A stretch of 29,542 nucleotides of DNA from DASRJG01 sp032124015 (GTDB lineage: Bacteria > Acidobacteriota > Polarisedimenticolia > Polarisedimenticolales > DASRJG01): the NCBI GenBank assembly GCA_032124015.1, contig JAQBEH010000048.1, forward strand, positions 1 to 29,542. The letters are read 5' to 3'. Below are positions 13,823 to 22,065 of the stretch, piece after piece (within the stretch, counting starts at the first letter, position 1; each line of letters begins with the position of its first letter). The notes below the pieces were generated by a model. That model was not told the origin of the DNA. It saw only the letters and a list, made by a program, of their open reading frames with translations, and did not search any database. The position numbers were made by a program, and so were the translations under genes.

Positions 13823-16105
13823 TCACGGAACGCCAGCGACCGGAGCTGCCGCGGGCTCGCCCTTCGAAAGCGCGGTTCCAGGATAGTAATGCGCGAGGAT
13901 CTCTTTATAATTGGATCCCCTCATCGCCATGCCGTAGGCGCCGACTTGGCACAGTCCGACCCCGTGGCCCCACCCTTTTCCCGCGAATACCGCCGAGCTG
14001 ATGCGCCCCGTCGGGTCGCGCTGCAACTCGATGACGGTGAGGCTCTCGCGCAAGTCGAGGAGATTGCGCACGTCGAACCCCTTCACGACCGTCGTCCCCT
14101 TCGAGCCGACGACCGCGAGTTCGACGATGCGGCCCGAAACTCCTCGCCTGACCACGCGCAGGTCGTGGAGCGTGCCGACCGACACGCGCTTGTTCACCGC
14201 CTGTTCGAGCTCCGCGCCGGTTTTGCGTACCTCCCAGGCGTACACCGCGGCGGAGCGATCGTCGGACAACCCCTTGGTGGGCGGGCGCAGTTCGAGCAAG
14301 TCGACGCGACCTGCGTGGTTGAGATGGTAACGGATGCGATCGCCGGGCCAGAGCTGCAACTCGCCCACGGGAAAGTTCCGCTGACCCGCCACCGTGAACA
14401 ACCGCGCGGTGGCTGTCAGGGGCAGCGTCACGCTCCCCTGGCCGCGAACGACGGAGAGCCCTCGCCCGTCGACCGCGACGACGGTCCCGTTGTCGAGGTC
14501 GAAGACGTTGTAGGCGTCCCCAATGCGGGCGAGGGCGGCCGCGATCGTCGCGCCCGAGGGTGCGCGGTCGAGCGGCCATCCACCGTTCGGGGCCGGCCGG
14601 AGGACCCCCTGTTGCGCGAGGTAGGTCAGCGCGCGCCTCTCGTCGGCAGGAAGCGCCGCCACCTTTTCGTCCCGCAAGACCGCGTCGAGATCGGCGTCGG
14701 TCAGGAGAATCTCCGACCGCTCGGTCCAACCGAGGTCGGACGCCAAGGCGAGCGCGGTTTTCCCCATCGTCCTGGGTTCGATCGGAGGATGCGTGGGCGC
14801 CGGCCGCCCCGCGAGCCTCGCCAACTCCGTCGTCCACGCGCGCAGGGTGTCGGCCTTGACCGGCCTTTGCAGCACCTTGACGAGGTGCTCCGGAGGCTGG
14901 AGGCCGAAAACGCCCGCGACGTCGAGCATCCAGGCATCGCGCGTCACATCCTCGCCGAACTCGGTTTCGACCACGACCGGGGTCGCTCCCTTGAGCACGC
15001 CACGCGTGCGCGCCAAGGCCTGGTCTTCGGCACGGCAGGGCACGCCGATGAGATACGGCGCCGCCTGCTCCGGGAAGATCTCCTTCGCAGCTTCGGTGTG
15101 CCCCCCGCAGGTCGCGGTGTACAACGCGTCGATCGGCCGCCCCTGCCAGGTCGCCGTCTCGCCGCGGGTTGCGGCGACGGCACGATCGGAGAGGGGGTGC
15201 TCGGACGAAGCGCCGCCGTAGGCCTGGCAGCGCGGGGTCGCGCAGATGTCGTACCCGTCCTCGTCGAACTGGAGCGCGTTCGCGAGCGCGTAGGTTCTCG
15301 CAGCGACGGCCTGGGCCTTCAAGGCTTCGAGCTGCGGCCACACTTCGGGTCCCAGTTCCGAAGGGACGACCGCGCGCAGATACGACTCCAGCTCGACCCA
15401 GTTGATCGCGCGCATCCGACCGGACGAATCGATGCGGAACTCGATCGCGCCGCGGTAGGTTTTTCCCTCGAGTTGCAGCAGCGCTCCTTGCGCGGGAAGC
15501 GCGAGCAGGCGCGTACTCGACGTGGCCAACGTCTCCCAGGCGGAATCCACCAGGCGGATCGCCACGCCCGGAGGGCCTGCCGCAGTCTCCTCGGCGATCC
15601 AGAGCCCTTTCCTCCCCGCGTCTCTGAGGGTGGCCAGCAGGGGCGCAAGGCCGGTGCGCGAATTGGCCTCGCCGGCGCGCACGCGCCACGATCCGCGATC
15701 GGGGACATAGCGCACGACGACGGGAGCTCCTATCGACTTTTCCAACGCCGCCCGCTCCTCCTCCGCCGCTTCTGCGGACGCATACGCGCCGACCTGGATT
15801 CGGTAGACGGACGCGGGTTCCTCCTCCGGCCCGCCCTGGGCGATGAGCGCGATCTCACCCGAAAAGGAGTCCTTCCAGACCGGCCGCCCGCTCGCGGGAT
15901 CGACGATGCGATAGGCCCGGTCCGACGTCAGCATCAGACGGTGGCCCAGGTTCAGCCCGACGCGGAAGAGTGTGCCCGGCGGATTGACGGCGACGGCGGC
16001 TTGGCGCACCGCGTCGTCGAGCTTTGACGCCCGCGCGCTCCCACCCGCGATCGTCGCGCCAAGCGCCAACGCCGCCACCGCGCGGAGGGCTCTCGAGAGG
16101 ATCAC
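13823..16105 (-). CDS. SpoIID/LytB-domain protein with SPOR and SLH-like segments
   Basis: 760 residues, far longer than B. subtilis SpoIID (about 340). Signal peptide about 1-26 (GGSARA). A SPOR domain (about 98-146) opens YRIQVGAYAS. The SpoIID core follows (about 214-345): the VVPSE motif places the catalytic Glu at 250, then LKAQAVAARTYAL, and CGGHTE near 333-338. A long insert (about 360-700) contains an SLH-like stretch (about 445-530, ALTYLAQQGVLRPAPNGGWP), and the closing motif GWGHGVGLCQVGAYGMA is at about 711-727. SpoIID enzymes are lytic transglycosylases acting on denuded glycan; LytB-type relatives occur widely outside spore formers. A periplasmic wall-remodelling enzyme is likely. 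The GTG start overlaps the folE stop in GTGA. Confidence 0.88.
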   Translation of the reverse strand: MILSRALRAVAALALGATIAGGSARASKLDDAVRQAAVAVNPPGTLFRVGLNLGHRLMLTSDRAYRIVDPASGRPVWKDSFSGEIALIAQGGPEEEPASVYRIQVGAYASAEAAEEERAALEKSIGAPVVVRYVPDRGSWRVRAGEANSRTGLAPLLATLRDAGRKGLWIAEETAAGPPGVAIRLVDSAWETLATSSTRLLALPAQGALLQLEGKTYRGAIEFRIDSSGRMRAINWVELESYLRAVVPSELGPEVWPQLEALKAQAVAARTYALANALQFDEDGYDICATPRCQAYGGASSEHPLSDRAVAATRGETATWQGRPIDALYTATCGGHTEAAKEIFPEQAAPYLIGVPCRAEDQALARTRGVLKGATPVVVETEFGEDVTRDAWMLDVAGVFGLQPPEHLVKVLQRPVKADTLRAWTTELARLAGRPAPTHPPIEPRTMGKTALALASDLGWTERSEILLTDADLDAVLRDEKVAALPADERRALTYLAQQGVLRPAPNGGWPLDRAPSGATIAAALARIGDAYNVFDLDNGTVVAVDGRGLSVVRGQGSVTLPLTATARLFTVAGQRNFPVGELQLWPGDRIRYHLNHAGRVDLLELRPPTKGLSDDRSAAVYAWEVRKTGAELEQAVNKRVSVGTLHDLRVVRRGVSGRIVELAVVGSKGTTVVKGFDVRNLLDLRESLTVIELQRDPTGRISSAVFAGKGWGHGVGLCQVGAYGMAMRGSNYKEILAHYYPGTALSKGEPAAAPVAGVP

Positions 16106-16686
16106 GCGTTCGTGAGGAGGGCGCGACGGCCTGGGGCCAGGAGGTCCAGAATCTCGCCCCGCGCGGCGACGTCCGACGCCCACTCTCCGGTGGCCGCGTA
16201 CGTCAGGAGGCGGCTCCCCTCTTTGCGCACGCCCCGCAGAGTCATGCAGGTGTGCTCGGCATCGAGCACGACGAGCACCGCTCGAGGGGCAAGTGCGGTT
16301 TCGAGGGTTGCGGCGATGTTCCCGGTCAGATGTTCTTGAATTTGCAGGCGTCGGGACAACGCATCGACCACGCGGCCCAGCTTCGACAATCCGGCCAAGC
16401 GAGCCGCGGGAAGGTAGGCCACATGGGCCAGCCCCGAGAACGGAAGGAGGTGGTGCACACAAACCGACGCAAAGCGGATGTCTTTTGCGAGGACCGGACC
16501 GCACACCGCGGGCGCCGGAACGAAGGTCAACTCGGAGACGGGGTCCGTCTGGTAGCCGGACACCAGGTCGTCGACCCAAGCCTTGGCCACCCGGTTCGGC
16601 GTCTTGTCGAGGTCGTCCCCCGCGAAGCGCTCTCCGAGCCCCTCGAGGAACAGCCGGATCCCGGCCTCCATCTTGGTCGCGTCCAT
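16102..16686 (-). CDS. folE: GTP cyclohydrolase I
   Basis: 194 residues. It opens GTP to 7,8-dihydroneopterin triphosphate, entry to folate and to 7-deazapurines. Zinc ligands are Cys76 and His79 in CVHHLLPFSG (most homologues have CEHH) and Cys147 in HTCMTLRGV. DKTPNRVAKAW and LSKLGRVVDALSRRLQIQE are family hallmarks. The ATG at 16686 (MDATKM) overlaps the queD stop by one base (TGATG); a longer reading lies within queD. Placement with queD suggests that it feeds preQ0/queuosine synthesis, although folate use cannot be excluded. Confidence 0.95.
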   Translation of the reverse strand: MDATKMEAGIRLFLEGLGERFAGDDLDKTPNRVAKAWVDDLVSGYQTDPVSELTFVPAPAVCGPVLAKDIRFASVCVHHLLPFSGLAHVAYLPAARLAGLSKLGRVVDALSRRLQIQEHLTGNIAATLETALAPRAVLVVLDAEHTCMTLRGVRKEGSRLLTYAATGEWASDVAARGEILDLLAPGRRALLTNA

Positions 16687-17048
16687 CACTCGCCCCTGTA
16701 CACGACGGCGCAGTTGCGGGTTTCCCACAACTCGACCTCAACGAGTCCGGCAAGCGGCTCGCGAAGCGCATTCCAGATCCAAACCGACATGACCTCGGCG
16801 GTCGGGTTGTCGATCCTGTCGTTGATGTAGGTGTGGTCGAGGCGATCGATCACGTGGCCGCGGACGATCTTCTTCAGGTCCGAAAAGTCGATCGCCATCC
16901 CGGTATCCCGGGCCACGTGGCGCGAAACCGTGACGACCAGGTGGTAGGAGTGTCCGTGGAGTTCCTTGCACTTGCCGGGATGTTGCGGGAGGCGGTGGGC
17001 GGCCTCGAAATCGAACGCCACTTTAACTTTACAGAGGGGCTCGTTCAT
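16686..17048 (-). CDS. queD: 6-carboxytetrahydropterin synthase
   Basis: 120 residues, normal for QueD, which turns dihydroneopterin triphosphate into 6-carboxytetrahydropterin on the way to preQ0. Zinc histidines are His18 (FEAAHRL), His31 and His33 (LHGHSYHL); Cys27 in GKCKELHGH is the expected catalytic Cys, with LDHTYIN near 70-76 and LWET near 107-110. A eukaryotic-type PTPS role is less likely given the CxxxHGH spacing of QueD. ATG at 17048 overlaps the amidohydrolase stop by one base. No queE or queC is in the window. Confidence 0.93.
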   Translation of the reverse strand: MNEPLCKVKVAFDFEAAHRLPQHPGKCKELHGHSYHLVVTVSRHVARDTGMAIDFSDLKKIVRGHVIDRLDHTYINDRIDNPTAEVMSVWIWNALREPLAGLVEVELWETRNCAVVYRGE

Positions 17049-18175
17049 CACGGGCCGGAAGTGTACCAGGCCATGGCTCCGCCCGCGTCGAGCGCCTCGT
17101 CCCCGCGGTCCGGATCCGTCGCCGAGGCGAGAATCTCGCCCGGATCCCAACCGGACACCGGCCAGTCGCTCCCGAAGACCATCGTCGCCCCCGCTCGCTC
17201 GAAAGACGCCAGCGGATGCGCAAGGACCTCGGGGCGGACACCCAATCGGGCGGCGAGCCAACGCCGGTCGTCGCGCCAATGTCGGGGCTGCACCGAGGCG
17301 ACGACCCCGGCCCGCGCAAAGCGCGGCAGGTCGGAGCACAGGACGACCTGCGCATGCTCGATGCGGTGCGCGCCCACGCTCGGACGCGGCACCGTCTCAA
17401 GCGCGTCCAGGGCGAGCGTCACGGCTCGATCTCCGATCGCGTGGAGGGCGACGGGCCACCCGCGTGACGCCCAGCGCGCGATCCGTTCGGGGATCTCGTT
17501 CGCGGCGAGGCGCAGTTCCCCCGCGGTTCCGGGGTTGTCGGCGTAAGGCGTGGACAGCGCCGCGGTGCGGGCTTGAAGCGTCCCATCGAGGAAGATCTTG
17601 ATCCCCCGGGTCGCAACGCGCGGGTCGTCCGGGGGGAAGTCGCGCCGGATCGTCTCCGCCTCGTTCTCAGTGAGGTCTTCGGGCAGCCACATGCGGATCG
17701 CGACGGGAAGCTCGCCGCCGTCGCGCAAGCGCGCGTAGACCTCCGGGGCCCACGCTTCGACCATGTCATGCACCTCGCCGATGCGGTGGCGTCGGAGTTC
17801 GGCAAGACGCGGCCGCAACGCCTCCATCCGCTCGCCGGTCGAGCGCGCGGGGAGCCGCCTCCGGGCCGCGTCGAACGCCGCTTCGGTGACGACGGCGAGG
17901 TCGGGATCGAGACCGAGCGCGGCGCGGCCGGCGGGACTGACCCACGCCGCGTGACCATCGCGGCGGGCAAGAAAGACAGGATTCCGGGGCGGAAGGTCCA
18001 CGGGCTCCGCGGCTCCGTCCCACCCCCAGCCGCGAACAAAGCATGACGGCGCCGCGACGAGTGCGGCTTGGCCGATGGCCCTGGCCAACGCGCGGGGGTC
18101 ATGCATCTCGCGCAGGTCGAGGTCGAGGAGATCCGCGGCCCCCGCCGCGAGATGGGTGTGCGCGTCCCGGGTCAC
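17048..18175 (-). CDS. YtcJ-like metal-dependent amidohydrolase, shortened
   Basis: 375 residues, versus about 530 for YtcJ/exoenzyme-regulatory relatives. It begins almost directly at the metal motif DAHTHL (His6, His8), continues with GIKIFLDGTLQARTAALSTPYADNPG (Lys193), LHAIGDRAV (His245), HRIEHAQ (His270, His274) and FGSDWPV (Asp337), and stops at AMAWYTSGP. Relatives carry a beta-sandwich domain built from residues before the first His pair and after this point; both halves are missing here, yet all active-site residues remain. The substrate is unknown. The GTG start overlaps the threonine synthase stop in GTGA, so the short N-terminus is the natural one rather than a mis-called start. 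Confidence 0.85.
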   Translation of the reverse strand: MTRDAHTHLAAGAADLLDLDLREMHDPRALARAIGQAALVAAPSCFVRGWGWDGAAEPVDLPPRNPVFLARRDGHAAWVSPAGRAALGLDPDLAVVTEAAFDAARRRLPARSTGERMEALRPRLAELRRHRIGEVHDMVEAWAPEVYARLRDGGELPVAIRMWLPEDLTENEAETIRRDFPPDDPRVATRGIKIFLDGTLQARTAALSTPYADNPGTAGELRLAANEIPERIARWASRGWPVALHAIGDRAVTLALDALETVPRPSVGAHRIEHAQVVLCSDLPRFARAGVVASVQPRHWRDDRRWLAARLGVRPEVLAHPLASFERAGATMVFGSDWPVSGWDPGEILASATDPDRGDEALDAGGAMAWYTSGP

Positions 18176-19362
18176 AGCACGCGCAGGCCGGGGATCTTCG
18201 GGTACTTGAGGCCGGTCCCCGTGTTGAAGAGCACGAGCACGTCGGACGGCGCGATGAAGCCCGAGGCGACGAGTAGGCGCGCCGCCGCGAGCGTGGCCCC
18301 TCCCTCGGGACAGGCGAAAACGCCCTCCCCGCGCGCGAGCTGGAGCTGGCCTCTTGCCATCTCGTCGTCCGACACGGCAACGGCGGCTCCGCCCGATTCC
18401 CGCAGGGCCTGGAGGATCAACGCATCGCCCAGCGGAGCCGGAACGCGCAGGCCCGAGGCGTAGGTGCGCGGATCGACCCAAGGGGTCGCCGTTTTCGCGT
18501 CGGACCGCCAGGCCTCGACGATCGGCGCGCACCCCGCGGCCTGCACCGCGACCATGCGAGGCCTTCGACCGGGGACGATCAGCCCGAGCTGCTCCATTTC
18601 CTCGAAAGCTTTCCACATGCCGACGAGGCCGGTGCCGCCGCCAGTGGGATAGATGATGACGTCGGGGAGCTTGAAGCCCAGTTGCTCCGCGATCTCGTAG
18701 CCGAGCGTCTTTTTTCCCTCGACCCGGTACGGCTCGCGCAGCGTGGACAAATCGAACCAGGCGTTTGCGTCGTCGTGCTCGCGCATCGCGCGGCCGCAGG
18801 CCGAGATATCGCCGCGCACGAGGTGGACGGTCGCGCCGTGGGCCGCGGCCTCGAGGCGGAACGGTTCGGGCGTGTCTTCCGGGAGAAACAACTCGACCGA
18901 AAGTCCTGCGAGCGCGCCATACGCCGCCGCGGCGCTCCCGGCGTTTCCCGCAGACGGCAGTGCGAGCCGTTTCACGCCGAGCGCGCGGGCCATCGTGACC
19001 GCCGTGGCCATGCCGCGAGCCTTGAACGAGCCGGTGGGATTCAACGCCTCGTCCTTCAGAAAGACGGTTTCAACTCCGAGCGACGGCCCCAGGAAACGCA
19101 AGGGGAGGAGCGGCGTCATCCCCTCGCCCAGGGTCACGGGATCGTCGGATCCAGGGAGGACCTCGGCGTAGCGCCAGAGGGTCGGCGATCGCGAGGCGAT
19201 GGCGGCGGGGGTCATCGTGCGCGCGGCCTCTTCCAGGCGGTAGCGCGCGAGGAGGACGCCGCCGCACCGGCACAGACTTGCAAGCGCCGTCGCATCGGAC
19301 GCGACGTGGCAACGGGAGCACTCGAGCCACTCGAGGGTTGAGATCACAGCGGCACGCTCCAT
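18172..19362 (-). CDS. thrC: Threonine synthase-like PLP enzyme
   Basis: About 396 residues. Threonine synthase converts O-phosphohomoserine to threonine. An N-terminal zinc-ribbon-like segment has Cys15, Cys18, Cys31 and Cys33 (LECSRC and CRCGG), followed by TLGEGMTPL, NPTGSFKARG with PLP lysine Lys114, PSAGNAGSAAAAYG and a glycine loop TGGGTGLVG; the end GTGLKYP matches the usual TGxGLKxP. Other fold-type II PLP lyases are possible but fit less well. The ATG at 19362 is chosen by family start; no good Shine-Dalgarno is visible, and the frame stays open to 19473. First gene of a five-gene overlapping run ending with the SpoIID-like gene. Confidence 0.85.
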   Translation of the reverse strand: MERAAVISTLEWLECSRCHVASDATALASLCRCGGVLLARYRLEEAARTMTPAAIASRSPTLWRYAEVLPGSDDPVTLGEGMTPLLPLRFLGPSLGVETVFLKDEALNPTGSFKARGMATAVTMARALGVKRLALPSAGNAGSAAAAYGALAGLSVELFLPEDTPEPFRLEAAAHGATVHLVRGDISACGRAMREHDDANAWFDLSTLREPYRVEGKKTLGYEIAEQLGFKLPDVIIYPTGGGTGLVGMWKAFEEMEQLGLIVPGRRPRMVAVQAAGCAPIVEAWRSDAKTATPWVDPRTYASGLRVPAPLGDALILQALRESGGAAVAVSDDEMARGQLQLARGEGVFACPEGGATLAAARLLVASGFIAPSDVLVLFNTGTGLKYPKIPGLRVL

Positions 19363-19441
19363 GCAGGATGCGGTCTGGGTTAAGCTGACGCGACGGCGCC
19401 GAAGGTAACCGACGGCACGGAGAACGACAAGCGGAGGTCTG

Positions 19442-20638
19442 GTGTCCCGGGTTCGCGTTCCGATCGCCTTCACCAGGATCGATCGCTGGGTGATCGGCGG
19501 GTTCGTCGTGTTCGCGGCGGCGACCGCGGCTCTGCTCTATTTGTCCGAGGCGATGGTGGCGCCGCCTCGTCCCCGTGTGTCGGAATCCCGGCGGCCGACG
19601 ATCGGGCTCGCGTTGCGGGCGGACGACGGGGCGCTACGCGTGGTGCGTGCGGCCGGTCCCGCGGCTGAAGCGGGTCTGCGCCGAGGCGACCGGATCACCG
19701 CGATCGACGGAACGGCCGTTCGGACCCTCCCCGAGGTCGACGGCCTCGTGGCCGCCTCCTCCGACGGGCAGACCCTGAAAATCGAAGCCGTCCGAGGCCC
19801 GCAGGGCGGCGACGAGACCGTGGTGCTCAGCGACGTCACGGTCGTCGTCCGCGACGTGAGCCCGGCCGACCTGGGACTCCCCTTCGAAGAGGTCTCCTTC
19901 CGGAATGCCGACGGCCTCACCCTGCGTGGCTGGTACCTCCCCCCTCCCCCGGAGGGTGCCGGGCGCGCCCCCGCCATCGCCTACGGCCACGGGAACGCGA
20001 CCGACCGCCGCCAGTGGCTCCCGGTCGCCGTAGCCGTTCACGAGGCGGGGTTCGCGCAGTTGCTCTTCGATTTCACCGGGCGGGGTGAGAGCGACGGCGA
20101 GGTGATCACTTTGGGCGCCCACGAGGCAGGAGACCTGAGGGCCGCCCTCGACGCCCTGGCGGCGCGGCCCGAGGTCGATCCGCTGCGACTGGCCGTCGGC
20201 GGGCGCAGCATGGGCGCCGCCGCCGCGCTGTTTCTTGCCGAGGGGGACGCGCGCGTCAAAGCGCTCGTCCTCGACTCACCGTTTGCCGACCTCGGAGAAC
20301 TCGTCGATCGAACGATCGCGGGCTACCACCTCCCGCCGGTTCTTCTCGGCCCGCTCCTGCGCGAGGTCGCCGGGTGGCGCGCCCATTACGTGCCCGAGTC
20401 CGTGCGGCCGATCGAGGCCATCCGTAAGGTCACGGCACCGATCCTCCTCTTTCACGGGGACAAGGACACGCTGATCTCCTTCGACGACGCCCTGGCGTTC
20501 AAAGCGGCGGCCGGAGGGCCGCTCACGCTCGTCCCCCTCGTGGGGCTCGATCACAACACGCCTCGCCCTTCGAGCTACGAGGAGCGTATCGTGTCCTTCC
20601 TCGAGCAAACGCTTCCGCCTTCTTGGAGGATCCCATGA
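19442..20638 (+). CDS. Membrane-anchored PDZ and alpha/beta hydrolase protein
   Basis: 398 residues. One N-terminal membrane helix (about 16-34), a PDZ domain (about 52-132; GPAAEAGLRRGDRITAIDG), then an alpha/beta hydrolase similar to the DUF/serine aminopeptidase S33 type: YGHGNATDR (oxyanion region), nucleophile elbow GGRSMG with Ser256, HGDKDTLIS with probable acid Asp342, and GLDHN with His371. All triad residues are present. PDZ plus hydrolase in one chain is unusual; the PDZ could recruit a C-terminal peptide. Substrate unknown. GTG at 19442 has GGAGG four bases before it, slightly close. Its stop overlaps the next start in ATGA. Confidence 0.85.
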   Translation: MSRVRVPIAFTRIDRWVIGGFVVFAAATAALLYLSEAMVAPPRPRVSESRRPTIGLALRADDGALRVVRAAGPAAEAGLRRGDRITAIDGTAVRTLPEVDGLVAASSDGQTLKIEAVRGPQGGDETVVLSDVTVVVRDVSPADLGLPFEEVSFRNADGLTLRGWYLPPPPEGAGRAPAIAYGHGNATDRRQWLPVAVAVHEAGFAQLLFDFTGRGESDGEVITLGAHEAGDLRAALDALAARPEVDPLRLAVGGRSMGAAAALFLAEGDARVKALVLDSPFADLGELVDRTIAGYHLPPVLLGPLLREVAGWRAHYVPESVRPIEAIRKVTAPILLFHGDKDTLISFDDALAFKAAAGGPLTLVPLVGLDHNTPRPSSYEERIVSFLEQTLPPSWRIP

Positions 20639-22065
20639 CAATCTCAAACGCCTGGCTCGTCCTCGTTCCCGCGATCGTCGTCTTCGCCTCGGCCTTCGCC
20701 GGAAACCCCGTACCCCTCACGGACTCGACCGCCGCCGACCGCACCTCGGTTGCCGTCACCGTGTACAACCAGAACCTCGCCCTCGTGCGCGAAACGCGGA
20801 ACCTGAACCTCGGCCAAACCGGCGTCGGCACCCTGCGTTTCATGGACGTTCCCTCCCGGATCAATCCACGCACGGTTCACGTGCAGCCCCTTTCGGCAGG
20901 CGGACCGGCCGTGCTCGAACAGAACTACGAGTACGATCTGATCTCCCCCGAAAAGCTGATGGAAAAATACGTCGGGCGTGAGGTCGAAGTCGTCGAGCAG
21001 GCCGACGATCTGACCAGCCGCACCGTCAAGGCGACCCTCCTTTCGACCAACGGCGGAGCGGTCTACCGGATCGGCGATCGCATCGTGATCGGGCAAGGGG
21101 GAAAGGTGACGCTCCCCGATCTCCCCGCGGATCTCGTGGCTCGACCGACCCTGATCTGGACGCTCGACGTTCCGAAGACGGGCCCCGCACCGGCCGAAGT
21201 GTCCTACCTCACCGACGGGATGAACTGGTCCGCGGACTACGTCGCCGTCGTCGACGCCGACGACAAGAAGGCCGGACTTTCGGGCTGGGTGACCATCGAC
21301 AACCACTCGGGGGCCACCTTCCAGGATGCGACACTCAAGCTCGTCGCCGGCGATGTGCGGCGCGTGTCGCCCGAGCGGTTGATGGACTACGAGGCGCAAG
21401 GGAAGGTGATGCGGATGTCGTCCGGCGCTCCTCAGTTCCAGGAAGAGTCGTTCTTCGAGTACCACCTCTACACGCTCGATCGGAAAACCACGGTCAAGGA
21501 CAACCAGACCAAGCAGCTCTCGCTGTTTTCCGCGCCGTCGGTTCCGTTGACCAAGCGCCTCCTTCTGACCGGAAACTCCGGCTCGTACCGGAGCGCCCTG
21601 GGCACCGGCCTTCAAACGCAGAAGGTCGCGGTCGTTCTCGAGTTGGTCAACGCGCAGTCGGGGGGCCTCGGCATCCCCCTCCCCAAGGGAACCGTGCGCG
21701 TTTACAAGAAGGACAAAACGGGCGCCGAGCAGTTCGTCGGCGAAGATGCGATCGACCACACGCCCAAGGACGAGACGATCCGCCTGCACGTCGGCGACGC
21801 CTTCGACATCGTCGCGGAGCGCTCACAGACGGACTTCAAGGCGGTGAGCCCCAGGGAGAACCAGTCGGCGTGGACGATCGTCCTACGCAACCGAAAGGAC
21901 GAGGACGTCGTCGTCACCGTGCGCGAGCCCATGGGCGGCGACTGGACGTTGATGTCCTCGAGCCTCCCCGGGAAGAAGATCGACCAGCAGACGCTCGAGT
22001 TTTCCGTACCGGTGGCTAAGGGGCAAGAGACGAAGCTGACGTATCGGGTGGCGGTGAGGTGGTAG
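20635..22065 (+). CDS. DUF4139-family exported protein
   Basis: 476 residues with a signal peptide (about 1-22, ending AFA). The opening SVAVTVYNQNLALVRETR and VPSRINPRTVHVQPL, and the later VSYLTDGMNWSADYVAVVD and VTIDNHSGATFQDATLKLVAGDV, are typical of DUF4139 proteins, mostly beta structures of unknown function. No catalytic motif is evident. ATG at 20635 is preceded by GGAGG and overlaps the hydrolase stop, so the two are likely translated together. Its last 50 bases overlap the end of the 853-residue protein gene on the other strand. Confidence 0.85.
   Translation: MTISNAWLVLVPAIVVFASAFAGNPVPLTDSTAADRTSVAVTVYNQNLALVRETRNLNLGQTGVGTLRFMDVPSRINPRTVHVQPLSAGGPAVLEQNYEYDLISPEKLMEKYVGREVEVVEQADDLTSRTVKATLLSTNGGAVYRIGDRIVIGQGGKVTLPDLPADLVARPTLIWTLDVPKTGPAPAEVSYLTDGMNWSADYVAVVDADDKKAGLSGWVTIDNHSGATFQDATLKLVAGDVRRVSPERLMDYEAQGKVMRMSSGAPQFQEESFFEYHLYTLDRKTTVKDNQTKQLSLFSAPSVPLTKRLLLTGNSGSYRSALGTGLQTQKVAVVLELVNAQSGGLGIPLPKGTVRVYKKDKTGAEQFVGEDAIDHTPKDETIRLHVGDAFDIVAERSQTDFKAVSPRENQSAWTIVLRNRKDEDVVVTVREPMGGDWTLMSSSLPGKKIDQQTLEFSVPVAKGQETKLTYRVAVRW

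Noticed and set aside
13805..16027. 740-codon open frame on the plus strand opposite the SpoIID-like gene
   Set aside because: Arg/Gly/Pro-rich, no domain motifs, and lies entirely antisense to a gene with signal peptide, SPOR and SpoIID motifs; a GC-rich mirror frame.
13823..16105. SpoIID as a sign of spore formation
   Set aside because: LytB/SpoIID domains are common in non-spore formers and no other sporulation gene is present.
19363..19473. Upstream extension of the threonine synthase gene to 19473
   Set aside because: The extra residues are Arg-rich, unlike the family N-terminus, and would overlap the divergent hydrolase start.
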